From NCBI GenBank assembly GCA_037447655.1, contig JBBHKE010003381.1, positions 279,574 to 315,799 of the forward strand: DNA of 36,226 nucleotides, written 5' to 3'. Positions 11,017 through 21,866 of the stretch are shown in pieces. Both the position numbers and the translations under genes were made by a program. The notes under the pieces are model-generated. The model was not told where the DNA came from. It was given only the letters and a program-made list of their open reading frames with translations, and did not search any database. The stretch is from Zygnema cylindricum (taxonomy: Eukaryota; Streptophyta; Zygnematophyceae; Zygnematales; Zygnemataceae). Positions within the stretch are counted from its first letter, which is position 1; the number at the start of each line of letters is the position of its first letter.

Positions 11017-11305
11017 AAATGTATTCAATTCCGTTTCCCGTGGATTTGTACCAGATTTATACAATATTATACATTTTTGTACACGCTTACGTAATCTCTT
11101 TCGCCAAGGTAAAAATTTAAAAAGTTGTGAAAAGTGTTTCCCAAGCGAAAGCAACGGTAAAGGTCTGAAGAATCCGACGGCTTCAGGCTCACGACGGCTC
11201 CCTCACGTAACTCTCCGCCTGTTAACAGTAATGACGCTACTGTAGTTGCAACAATTCAGTTCAGAAAATTATGTACGTCCGTCATATGACGTTATGAAAG
11301 CCTGT

Positions 11306-11351
11306 GTACTTTTCGAACTTTACGTACTTTTCGAAATTTACGTACTTTTCC
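11306..11351. repeat. 18-bp tandem repeat, about 2.5 copies
   Basis: GTACTTTTCGAAMTTTAC-like units start at 11306, 11324 and 11342, giving a period of 18 bp; the third unit diverges after GTACTTTTC. The array lies about 265 bp upstream of the small mitochondrial gene's start codon, so it is in its promoter or 5' UTR. The 6-residue repeat it creates in a short frame is a by-product. Confidence 0.75.
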
Positions 11352-11614
11352 TACGGTTTTGCCGTTTTGGTCTATTGTGCAGTTACTTTTTACTTCGAAC
11401 CAATCGATCAATGCTTCAAGGTGAACATTCAGGATTCACATTCATGGCATCAATTCAAAAGTTCACAACTTCACATCCGATTTCTTTGAAACTTTTTTAG
11501 GTTTTCTGTCTGTCCCCCATATCTTGAAGCCTTTTTATTTATCTATTAGTTTTCTCCTCTCCTTTCTTGGCAGCTTTGTACTCTGAAATTTTCCATTTTT
11601 TCTCGGAAACAGTT

Positions 11615-12621
11615 ATGGTTTCTACAGCGACCCTAATTGGAGCAGCCTTCGGTCTAAGTTGCCAACTTTACAGCAATGCTGTTCGAAAACTGCCCTTGAT
11701 GCGCCGTAAGCTTCTTCGCTACTTATTTTTGTCTTTCATTTATTTTCCTTACTGTCAAGAATGTATGTCCTTTGTTGAACTGATTGAACTGAATCTCTGA
11801 CTTATGAATCATCATTTGTCCCAGTAATTGAAAATAAAACTGGCAAATATCAGTAGTCAAATTAATATTGCTAAAATTATTTTGTGTTACGGGTTTCGTA
11901 TTGATCTCCCGTTTGCGAGGATAATTTTCATTGGTTACTGCATTTTGCTTCCTTGGTTCATGATTCCTTTTTGAAGGAATGCTTTTGACAGAGCTGATGA
12001 TTTTCTGGCATTGTTGTAGCTTCCTTCATTTAGATTTTCGAACGTGATATAGTCTTTGCGTGTATCACCATTTGTTAGGAGTTTTTTGGGGCTGTCTGAC
12101 TGTCTTGTTGGTTGTGAAATGTGCTTGTTTTTTTGAGTGAATGTGGTGTTCCTCTTAACTTCATAGAGTTCGTCAACATTTGCGAGCTAAGTCACTTGTT
12201 ATTCTCTGGTTCTACTGTGAACAAGTGGGATTTTATTCTTCTGAAACCAATTAGTGTACCTTTGTTTCTGTTGTTCAGATTCAGAACCAGACACAAACGA
12301 ATATAGCTGACGGCTTTGTTTCTTAGGTATGAAATTATTGATTAAGGTTTGTCCTACTTCTAGTCATTTGGAAACTCTTACCTATTGTTGTGTTTTTGTC
12401 AAAGTTATTCATTTCTTTGTTTTTCTGTGCCAGACCCCTGGGAACATCTAGTGGGCATAGGCCTTGGGGCTTGGGCTGGAAATGCTCTTGTCACGTGGGA
12501 GGAACAAGCTAAAGTGTCTCTGGACAAGATGCTGGAGGAGACAGCTGCGCAAAATAGGCGGCGATATGGAGGTTTGTTTCCTGACTTTTCTAGGCTCGTC
12601 ATTTCTGTTTCTGGGCTTTAA
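11615..12621 (+). CDS. Small mitochondrial complex I-associated-like protein, two exons
   Basis: Model: exon 1 at 11615-11705, GT-AG intron 11706-12433, exon 2 at 12434-12621, giving 92 aa. The join yields the block LPLMRHPWEHLVG, with the His codon made across the splice, so both splice sites are well supported. A hydrophobic stretch LVGIGLGAWAGNALV is a likely membrane segment, followed by an amphipathic charged helix (LDKMLEETAAQNRRRY). From memory this matches a small plant-specific protein of about 90-100 aa found in mitochondrial complex I (At1g67350-like). I cannot verify that name, so no symbol is given. The start is ATG 11615, just after a possible 5'-UTR splice acceptor (AAACAG). 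An in-frame upstream ATG at 11567 is less likely. A donor at 12572 (GGAG|GTTTGT) could replace the last residues with a third exon that I could not locate. Confidence 0.75.
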
Positions 12622-12969
12622 ACCTCCCTTATTGTAGTAGACTGAAAAGAGGACTCCTGAAAAGGATGCTGGGTGAGCATCGCGGAATGCTCATATTACA
12701 GATGTTACTTCTCTTTCTCTTTTGAAGTGTCAACTTCACTCATGTCGTTTTTGTCCAGAAGTTTTTGCCAGAGATGCTCTAGGTGTAATGTCAAAAGTAA
12801 TGTGGACATAGTTTCCTGGCGGTGGTATTTTTGAAGGTGACGCTTATCAGGAAGATGATTATTCTGGAATTCAATTATCGAGTTTTTTAAGATGGTCGAC
12901 ATTCGATATATTCATGTGTAAACAATGATGAAATGGCTATCTAATCTATAGTTCCATTTTACTGAAAAA

Positions 12970-13390
12970 TGTAAGGCTGGTTACAATTGAAAGCAGATAC
13001 TCCAATTTTAGGGATTTTGTTGAGGCACGCTAATTTTACCAGCTTGCTCAAAGCAGGCTGGTAATAATCCCAAGCTTACACACCTATTTTAGGGATTTGG
13101 AAACAGGCTCACCAATCTCACCTAGACTGCTCAAAGCAGGCTAGTCATGATGCCATGACGGAAAGCATTTCGAACATTTTGAACAGATGGAAAGCAGGCA
13201 CACTAATTTACCAGCCTGCTTATAATTCAAGGCATTAATACCAATTTTACCAGCATGAAAGAAGGCACACCAGTTTAACAGATTAGGAGCAGGCAACCAA
13301 TTTTACAGGCCTGCTCAAAGCAGGCTGGTCAAGTTGGTCATGATTGAGAGCAGGAACACGAACTTAACCAGATTGGAACCAGGCTGTTTA
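12970..13390. repeat. Degenerate hairpin-rich repeat cluster
   Basis: Variants of ACCAGCTTGCTCAAAGCAGG and AGCAGGCTGGT recur at irregular spacing, for example at 13038-13062, 13127-13145, 13190-13222 and 13305-13330. Many copies form short hairpins of CCTGCT/AGCAGG around a CAA loop. Linking text such as CACCAATTTTACC also recurs. It lies downstream of the small mitochondrial gene. Confidence 0.65.
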
Positions 13391-15852
13391 TGGTGAGGAG
13401 ACTGTTTTTTTTTTTTTACCTCTCTGTCATTCTGGTACCTAGACGCTATGCTATTGTCCATACGTTGGTATTGTATTAGCAGCTGTCACCGATCATCACG
13501 ATGTTGGTATTAATTGGCAAATTTAATAATTACCAATATTGATAAGTATAGATATCGCGATAAGTCGTGCTCGTATTTGTCCGATAACATCAGTACGCTT
13601 TTTCAATAACTGGTAAGGGCTTTTATGAGGGTCCAACCGATAACTGGTTATTAAACTAATGAACCGTTTTATTGTATTTTGTGAATAAAATGATATAGAC
13701 TGAGCATGCACAGAAAACGCATTACCCTAGTATTATTGAAATTGGAAAGTCAAAAAGTACCGGGAAATAGGGACCTGCAAAATGGTAGCAATTGTGGAAA
13801 TGCTTGGAAGCATGAGCTTGTCACAGAAAAATCACTGCCACATACTTCTCCGTCATTTGACAAGTTGTTTTTTCAAAACAAATCCTTACCTCCGATTATC
13901 CCGGATTCTTGGATTATGGGTGGTCGAGTTACATTTTGTAACTGTTGTCAACAATCGTTGTCAGGACTTCGGATCAATGAATACGTGTGAATACAAATTT
14001 TGTCATCGCGGACTATCATTTTTATAAGGGAGAAGATTTGAAGCATTAGATGCGACAAAACATCAGATTATAATGAAGCTAGGATTTGAGAATTTGGTTT
14101 GCTGCAACTCCAAAAGCTCACTCTTTAGATTCCACTGTTTGTATTTAAGTAGTCTAGGATTTGGTGCTTCTTTATCATCATATATCAAGGCATACATTAT
14201 AATCTTCTAGATTCTGTAAACCTGTGGCCAATGAGTCTGCTATATGTTAGGAGCTTGGATTGTAGGAACTGCAAAGGGAGCATTGGACCACCTGTAATGT
14301 CGCTTATCTACGAAGGAGAGGTTATAAGTCTCTTTGCTGTGCTTCCTATGTTAAACAAGACCTTTCTTGTTCGTTTTCTTGGGACACTTCTGACAGGGTG
14401 CTCTTTTGTGATGCAGGACTTCCTCGTCAAAATGAAGAGTAACTTTCCTTTGATCCAGATGAGACCTTTCTGAATCATTAAATATATGGGCGGCACGACT
14501 TTCGGCATCTACTTGTATCACGGCCGAAGTTAGACTCGAGGAAGTCGCTATTGTTTCCTCCGAGGATGTCTTGAGCCATTCACGCTGCTGGTTGATGTTG
14601 GCCCTGTTAAGTTTACAGTTTTTTTAAAGCAAAAAGGTTCAAAGTTGACAAACAAACCAATTATAAATTTTAGGCATTTTACCAAAGGCGATCCACCAAA
14701 ATGCGGTGAAGATGGTCTGGCTTGAACTAGCTCCTAGAATTTTGCTTGGGGGTGGCGCGGACAGTTGTTCTTGTTGGTAATCAATGTATGTGAATCATCT
14801 TCTTCCCATAAGCAAAAGCTATTACTTTAATAAGATTGAATCAATTCTGCTCGAAAAGGAATGTGAATGTCGGTGGGTGATATTAAACAGCACGCCGTTA
14901 GTTTTCAGAGTCTAGTTGTTGTCATCATCATGTCTATATGTCTTTGGGTGAGATGGTAATGGTACTTGCCATCCCTTAGATCTCTCCTATCACAACTATA
15001 CTCCACCGTTCAAATGCTCCCAACATCAATGTAAGCAATCCAGTGTGCTCCTCAATAGCTGTGAAAATCTAAGCTTTTGACAGATAATATAGGCACTAAT
15101 AATAATATTGTAATAGGCTTTTGACTGTACAAGTTATATGTTTGTAAAAGTGTGTGTGGGCCTCCCGATACTTCGGCCATTATATCAATTACCAGTTATG
15201 TCGGATAAGTATTTCGGTGTTAACATGTGTGTAAAAATAAATCTATGACAAAGGTGTGCCAGCCATTTGGACACAGTTTTTAACACAGGTTTGTCAAAAG
15301 CAGAACGAGCTGACAATACTAGCGGACTGATGTCATAAAGTATGACTTTCTCTTTTAACTGGTGATAAATGATGCTCCAATGCTAAATGATAAATGTGGA
15401 AAACAGTATCTGACAATGACATACCGATTATGGTTGAACATCAAGGCTTTGTTTACCATAATGAGAAATTCGAGGATAAGGCAATCATGCTCAGGATTAC
15501 ATAGACAGTACTAGCAACGTGACCCAAATTCTCATGAAGTCAGCACTCTGAAACATGGACAAAAAGAGCCTTTGCCAAAAGGAAGGATTCTGAAATTTTC
15601 TTTGTGCACATCAAGCCTGACTGACAACAAAATTGCAGTGAAAAACTGCCATTGGAAAAGGTAGAAAAGAAAGTAAACTGTCATCTGCCAACCTGAGACA
15701 AACTTTGTACACCATATTTTCTTACGTAGTCTACCCCAAGCCTAAGTGTTTATCTAGGTAAACACCAGCAACTTTGCAAAATTTCAAAACCTAGTTCTTT
15801 TATAGTACAAACACGGAGGCTATATGTACTTTGTCTTGCTCCAATTTAGAGA
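13391..15852. other. Long stretch with no supported gene
   Basis: Open frames here reach 94 codons at most and show no recognisable domain or splice context. Some of the left part could be 3' UTR or a missed terminal exon of the plus-strand gene ending near 12621. The right part, next to 15853, probably contains the 3' UTR of the minus-strand reductase gene. Confidence 0.45.
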
Positions 15853-18800
15853 CTATTTGGAGAATCTGTCACGATCATGCGGAGCTGAATAGTCGATAGT
15901 CCAGCCCAACGGAATGATTCCGTAAGGATTGATGGAGGGGTGACTGCTGTAATAGTGCTTCTTAATATGTGTCATGTTGACAGTCTCAGCAATTCCTGGA
16001 ATCTGGTAGATGTCCTTCGTGTAGTTAAAAATGTTTGGATATTCCCGAATCATCCTTTTGTTGCACTTAAAATGTACCACGTAGACCTGCCCAAGACAAA
16101 CATCATTGGCCGATATTAAGCTGACCCATATTCCTTCGAATCGGACATAGCAAACAAATCCCAGCGAACGACCAACAGCTAGTAGATGCCTCAACCACGG
16201 AAGCCAATTACATGCAGCTGATTATGCCGGTAAGGCATGGTTCAAGTGTGAAAAAACAACTGGGAACGCGACATGCGGTAACCCTACACTATATGCATAT
16301 AAAATGGGGCTACTATGTATAGCGTTTCCAACTGTTTTCCCACATTTGAACCACGCAGTAAAGCTATGAACATCAAAACAACGATGACTCGCATAATCAT
16401 CAACATCCTATGACTTGTGCACAAAAAAGCCTATACGCACAAACAGCTGGTTTAAACATAATCAGTCTAAGGAGACCCATTCTGTGAAGCCTGGCAATAA
16501 GAAATCTTGTAAATAATCCAAATTACCATCCACCTCACCTCGTCGAAGCGAATCAGAGTAACAAAAAGACGAATGTCGGCTTCAGTCAAAGCATTGCCGG
16601 CAATGTACCTCTGCTTTGAAAGAATCTCTTCACACTTATCTAGAGCATTAAAGAGGGCATGGAATGCCTGCAAGAAGGGATATCAAAGGAAAGAATATTA
16701 AGATTGTACAGGAGAGAAACTCACTTGAAAGAAGTATAATAGCGGACAGTTTTACTGGAGAAGAATATGCACTATCTACCACCATAGTTTTGTAACAGAA
16801 TGATTCCAAGATTGATTCTATGGTTTTTTCTACAGTATTCAGTTAAAGTAGTCAGAACTTCATTTGATAATCCAGAACATGAAATAATGAGGACTAGCAA
16901 AGTGACTGAAACAACTGAAAAAAATGTCGTTGTCTTCCTTTATTACCATTCCTTTCGATTAAGTTTTCCCTTGCAAAAACAAAGAGCAGAGCCTATTAAA
17001 ACATCAAAGTAAAAAGCTGACAGGCTGAATTCCTATCACTTTGTAACGACTCGGAAGTTTTTTCATAAATGAGTAAGCTTAGATAAAATGCGTGTGACAC
17101 ACTTTTCCTACATAAGTCACCATAATTAAAATGGTTTGTCAGCAGATTGCCACACACTAACAGCGATAACTCACAAAATTTTATCTTGTTAGTTCTCAAA
17201 TGTGAAGTAACCACCCATACATTGTACCAGATAACTATTTCTTTCCCCAAGAAAACTGGAAAATTTCATTTGTGAAGCATTGTATCCACTGTAATCCAAG
17301 GAACTTACTATCAAACCTGATCAAATCTTATGGTATGGAACTATTTGACTTCTATTAACAAGTCAAACATTTTTTGAACTTGTCCATGACCTTTGTTTAA
17401 TGAAAGCCTACTAAAATTTTGAATACCGTGAAAAAATTCAGTTACTTGGACATAACATTGTAAAATAAAAAAAGGATAAGAAATGCACCTCTTCATAAGG
17501 CTGTTGTTTGGTGGCAAACCCACACTTGTATACTCCATTATTGATGCAATCATAAACCCAAGAATTGACTTCTTCAATACTGTCTCGAAGCTCCTTAGGA
17601 TAGAGGTCCAAAGTGGGGTTCTTTGCAACTTTGTTGAACTCGTCGTTAAACATTCGTGTTATCTCTTTGCTTTCGTTGTTCACGATGGTCCTTTTCTCTT
17701 TGTCCCACAGAACCTTGAGGAAAGAACAAAACAATATTTTGGTTTCTAAGACAACGCTTAAAAAAAAAATACAAGCGAATGAATCGCGAAGTGGCTTATT
17801 CCAATCAAAAGATTCGTTTAACTTTCCCTCTCCCTGAACCTTGCACTTCCTCATCCCCTCTCTCTCCCTCTCTCGTGAGCTCTTGATCTCCTCTGCCCTC
17901 TTCTCTTCGGCATTTTTTTTTTCCCTTCTTCCTCCTCTTCGTCTTTCCCTTTCACTTCCTCTTCTATTTTTCACTGTCCCCCTCCCCCTCCCCCTCCCCC
18001 TCCCTCTTCCACTTACAGGGACAGAGAATTTAGTCGTGGAAGGATCGGCCATCTCATAGAGTTCTCTAACAGTTTTTGCTCCATTGACGGGGTCCACTGT
18101 GGCCCCAGCTTCCTCATCCGGAGAGGTAGCGATTGGCCATCCCATATGCTCGTCTCCCTCCTTGGTCCTTTCCCACTTTGGCTTTACCACCTGAAGAGAC
18201 GAGAACGGGAAGATAAAACAGAGGAGGTGAATGCACAAAGAAAGAAGACAAGAAGATAACGAACGCTACCTTTGTAAAACAGTGTCTTAACTTGAAAAGC
18301 CATCGTCTCAACATTTCCAAAAGTTTACAAAGACGTCATAAATTCCGATGCTTAAAAACAAAAATAAATAAAAAAGTGAAAAAAAAGGTGCGAAAGCGAA
18401 AAAAAAAAAACTGTTATCTACGAAAGCACCAAAAGATCGCACAAAACCTTGAGCAGCGCATCAATTCCAACAGAATCCAGTCAGAAAATGCTCTAAAACT
18501 CACCGTAAGCCCTATCGCGTCCTCCAGCCCCTTGAGCTTGAGGAAGGCATAGCAGCGGCTCGCCCATGGGCATGCGTAGCTTATGTACAGATGGTACCTG
18601 CACACCATGCCACGTGACACTCAGCTCCACGTGGCAGTTTCTAGGTAACCTGTCTTTATCGCCCCTCCAACCCTCTCTCAATAACACCCTCCCTCCCTTT
18701 CTCTCTCTCTCTTTCCCTCTCTCTCTTTCTCCCCATGATCGCCTGATTCTCACTCTCCCTCTCTGTTTGCAATCTCTCATTTCCACTTCCCAAACAGAAT

Positions 18801-19351
18801 TCTCTCTCTCCCTCCATTACACCACTCCCCCTCTGCTGCCTCTCTCGTCCTATACACCTGTTAATCCATTCCTTTCCAAAAAAAGTTGCTGTAAAAACAA
18901 AAGCTATTTAGTTTTTTACCATTTTTAATATAAAAACAAACAAAAGCTGAGGTTACCACCGCCATTAAGGTTTAACAGTAAGCGGTAAAGCACTCCCTTC
19001 ACTGCTCTCTTCACTTTTCTCTTTTCTTTTTACACTGAAAGTACCATTTCAAAATAATCGTACAATTCCGTACCGTCCGGATACAGCCGGAAAGCCGCTG
19101 GAGCCGTCGGCTGTAATAAAGTTTCGAAAAGTTGACTCCTTCCGTACGAAAGCTCCGTCGGTGCTCAACTCCTGGAGGGCCGTGACCACCATGGTGGATG
19201 AACTTTGGAAGTTTTTTTTCGGATTTGAAAGACAAGCGTCGATATTAGGGTTTACGAGAGGCTGGCAGAGTGGTTGGACGCATTTCTGCAGGCCTGGAAG
19301 GAGTGTATGTATGCGAGGGAAGCTACGTCGAAAGGAGAAAATATTTGCCAT
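15853..19351 (-). CDS. Glutathionyl-hydroquinone reductase (xi-class GST), six exons
   Basis: Exons on the minus strand are 19351-19074, 18597-18504, 18190-18017, 17713-17489, 16667-16539 and 16086-15853. All five introns are GT-AG, and the total is 377 aa plus stop. Family enzymes use glutathione and an active-site Cys to reduce glutathionyl-hydroquinones (established knowledge). The Cys sits in ACPWA at residue 102. Other family blocks visible are STFRNFI and SGRYHLY before it, VPVLWD with TIVNNES (thioredoxin-fold end, about 182-195), [29 protein letters not shown] (C-terminal helical domain, about 284-303) and [18 protein letters not shown] at the end. Residues 1-53 are basic and Ser/Pro-rich with few acids, like an organelle transit peptide. 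Met54 could start a shorter cytosolic form. Where most relatives have Gly-Pro near the C-terminus, this reads Gly-Trp. The gene appears intact. Confidence 0.95.
16233..16358. mobile_element. MITE in the fifth intron of the reductase gene
   Basis: About 126 bp. The left end reads AGGCATGGTTCAAGTGTGAA and the right end complements it as CACATTTGAACCACGCAG, so the arms match over about 35 bp with a few mismatches and fold into a long hairpin. Flanking TA dinucleotides (16231-16232 and 16359-16360) suggest a TA target duplication of Tc1/Mariner or similar type. A TAA reading is also possible. Confidence 0.7.
17714..18016 (-). other. Polypurine intron that stays open in frame
   Basis: The third intron of the reductase gene is exactly 303 nt (101 codons) with no stop in the reading frame of its flanking exons. 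Its 5' part on the minus strand is a run of GGGAGG/GGAAGAG repeats (about 17930-18010). Retention would insert an Arg/Glu/Gly-rich segment just after the Ser-Val-Pro before VLWD. The canonical donor is CCT|GTAAGT and the acceptor is CTCAAG|GTT. Confidence 0.8.
18640..18840. repeat. CT-rich low-complexity tract in the first intron
   Basis: The plus strand is dominated by CTCTCT, CCCTCT and TTTCTC runs, a degenerate (CT)n microsatellite. It lies inside the first intron of the minus-strand reductase gene. GA/CT tracts near plant promoters are often regulatory, but no function can be shown here. Confidence 0.7.
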
Positions 19352-19590
19352 GGAGAGTTATAGAAGATGCGTCTGACGTCAGCGGACAACAAGATTCTTC
19401 GTGGTTTGAGACGTGGAGAGCAGAGAATGGGAAAGGTGACATCACCACGGTTTCGAATTTACTCGAGCGCGAGGGAAAATGTCTCTGATACCGGAATGAA
19501 TGAAAAAGGTATTTAAAGAAGGAAACTGGAAGTTTACTTCCAAGAAACTTCTGGGTAGGAAGCAGAAATTACTCCTGTTGTGTCTTAGGG

Positions 19591-20304
19591 TAACATTCCA
19601 TTAGGCGGTCCCAGTAAATATACGGACAAGTCTACTGACAGCGTTTACTGGAAGTCCGCTCCATTTTGTCGGGCCAGTAACGAACCTTCCCCAATTATGA
19701 TTGGCGCCACATAGGTTGGAGTCCAGATTCTAAAAATCTTAAAAGAATCTACAAAAGGAAAGTCAGAACGAAATATCTGTACGACCGGAGGTAGTTAAGG
19801 ATTCGTACGTCAAGTTTGCGGCTAGATTTTGATTTTCAAAATGAAAATCAAAATTTCGAAACGGAATGGCAGAAGGACGCGGCAAACTTTGAATGTCGGT
19901 GGATGTCAGACGGAGCGTGCGAGGATATTTTTGACAGACCTGCATCCGACGTGGCAGGAAGCACAAGGCCTGTATGACGTGTACGCCTGCGATCGCTTGT
20001 TAAAAGTAGATTTTTTTTTTGCTTTTTCACGTGTACCAATGGTAATCATCGAGTGGGCCCCAACTCTCCTCGCGAGGAGAGTTGGGGGCCACTGGATGAT
20101 GTGCGCGATTGCTTCGCGGATCTCAAAAAGTGAAAAATCCAACGGTCAATAATGACGCCTACATCATTGGAGCTTCTCGACAGATTTCCAGTAACGATGT
20201 TTCGTTGACAAAAAAAAATAAAAATAGTACGAATATGTACGACAATGTACCAAAATGTACGGCGTCCAGTAACGAACCCCATTTTTCGTCTAATGGAATG
20301 TTCA
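19591..20304. mobile_element. Inverted-repeat DNA element upstream of the reductase gene
   Basis: About 714 bp. The left end reads TAACATTCCATTAG and the right end reads CTAATGGAATGTTCA, giving inverted repeats of about 13-15 bp. CTTAGGG occurs directly on both sides (19584-19590 and 20305-20311), a 7-8-bp target duplication that fits a hAT-like or similar element. The interior carries repeated CCAGTAACGAACC near each end and a 40-bp palindrome. No transposase is present. It lies about 240 bp upstream of the reductase start codon. Confidence 0.72.
20053..20092. repeat. 40-bp near-perfect palindrome
   Basis: Two 20-base arms meet without a spacer at CTCG|CGAG. Only one position out of 20 fails to pair. 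The left arm is GTGGGCCCCAACTCTCCTCG. It sits inside the inverted-repeat element. Confidence 0.92.
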
Positions 20305-20383
20305 CTTAGGGGACGTTTGCATGTTGGCGACGTTTTCTTATGAAGCGTTATTCACACTGAACTTTTATGATAAAATACTACAC

Positions 20384-20640
20384 CGCGAATCGTAATTAGA
20401 GTAATGAAAAAATTAGAGTAAAAAAACAAAAAAAAACAATTAGAGTAATGAACTCTAATTAATGAGATAGAACTTTTTCACAGAGGAAGTTTACTCTAAT
20501 TTATTTAAGTACTCTATATTGGGTTATGTCGGCAATAAATTTCCGCGCTGAAATTATTAACACTAAATTACGTAGATGTACAGAATCTGTCAGTCCGTAT
20601 AGTTTTGACGTCATTATGACGTTAGTATTATTTGTCGCGC
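20384..20640. repeat. ATTAGAGTAA-family repeat, copy A
   Basis: Begins near CGAATCGTAATTAGAGTAAT and runs through AAATTAGAGTAAAA, TTTACTCTAATTT, GTACAGAATCTG and GTCATTATGACGTT. The same order of motifs recurs at about 23409-23640. The right side abuts the truncated Copia remnant. Confidence 0.72.
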
Positions 20641-20704
20641 TGAATGTCAGCTGATGTTCACACTGACGACGATGCTGTCGACAGACGAGAGTTATGCGTT
20701 ATGA

Positions 20705-21866
20705 GTTATGTTTGGCCTAAAGCAGGCCCCACAGCAGTGGAATATAAAGTTAGATGAGTTCTTCACAAGATTAGGATTTACTAGAATTAGCTCTGATCAT
20801 TCAATATATGTGCTCTGTGGTGATAATCATGATGAGGTGATATTCATTGCTGTGTATGTTGATGATCTGCTACTAATCAGTAGGAACAAAAAAAGATTTG
20901 CAAGAGTAAAACACACTCTTAATTCACAATTTGAAAAGAAGGATTTGGGTTAGGCAAAATATATCATTGGAATACAAGTTGAAAGAGATGGAGAAAAGAA
21001 AATAATTAGGTTAACTCAAAATGAAGCGATAGGAAACATGTTGGAAAAATTTGGCTTGGCCGATGCCAAAGGTTGTGAAACTCCTATGGAGTTTGAGCAA
21101 AAACTTGAAGGAATGGAGCATGAGTTTGGAGTCATAATTGATGAGGAACTCATTATCGAAGAGCAAAAATTAATGTCTCAAGTACCTTACAGACAAGTAG
21201 TAACAAGTCTGATTTACTTCATGAATTTTAATAGGCTCGATATAGCTGCAGCTCTTGGTGTATTGGGCAGAAGTCTGCAAAACCCACGAACGAGAGAGTG
21301 GGAGGCAACAAAAAGGGTGTTAAGGTATCTTGTTGAGACTATATATCTTTGGCGTAATTTGGGAAATGACAAGGTTCGCATTAATATTTAGAGTGATACT
21401 AGCTATGGTGATGTGCCTAGTAGGAAGTCTACAACTAGGTATGTCATTTAGATTGGAAGTGGAACTTGTAGTTAGAGTAGTAAACTTCAAAAGGTCACGG
21501 CTCAATCTCCTATGGAAGTTGAATACATGGATGCGAACGCAACCTCCAAAGAGCTGCTTTGGATCATGGCATTTCTTTAAGAGTTGGGTTTTACACCACA
21601 GGGGACACAACTAATGTGGTGCGACGATCAAGCAACCATTTTTGTGGCTACAAACCCAAGTCACCATTTTGAGAGTAAGCATAAGGTTACAATTGGTACG
21701 AGAGAAAGTATTTGCAAAAGTTGTCAAACATTGTTATTTGCCTGATGAGAAAATGGTTGCGGACATGCTGACATGTTGACAAAAGCCCTCCCAGCTCCCA
21801 AGTTGGAGTACTGTAGGAAAGCATGTGGTCTAAGTGAGTAAGTCTTCTAAAGCCTAAGGGGAGTAT
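20705..21866 (+). pseudogene. 5'-truncated Copia remnant: reverse transcriptase end and RNase H
   Basis: The frame opens inside reverse transcriptase with FGLKQAPQQW. The YVDD catalytic block lies at 20855-20866, so this fragment keeps the motif that the other Copia element lost. After a stop near 20951 the connection domain continues (AKYIIGIQ), then a frame from 21038 to 21391 with the PYRQVVTSLIY and RVLRYL blocks. RNase H follows, broken by TAG stops, through TSKELLW to the histidine-containing end near 21670. Nothing of gag, protease or integrase is present to the left, so it is truncated. A polypurine run AAGGGGAGTATTG (about 21856-21868) marks the 3' end of the internal region. Confidence 0.85.

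Noticed and set aside
11304-11489. Short frame with YFSNFT/YFSKFT repeats
   Set aside because: The repeat is produced by an 18-bp DNA tandem repeat upstream of the real start codon.
14231-14508. Pair of opposing 66-80-codon frames
   Set aside because: No recognisable domain or consistent splice sites on either strand.
17438-18238. 266-codon minus-strand frame as a separate Arg-rich protein
   Set aside because: It is two reductase exons joined by an open intron, with intron sequence at both ends. Canonical splice sites and family homology explain the exons.
18493-18786. 97-codon minus-strand frame starting in the CT-rich tract
   Set aside because: It reads the first intron and then the second reductase exon in the wrong frame. 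The correct frame gives the CPWA active site and splices cleanly from 19074.
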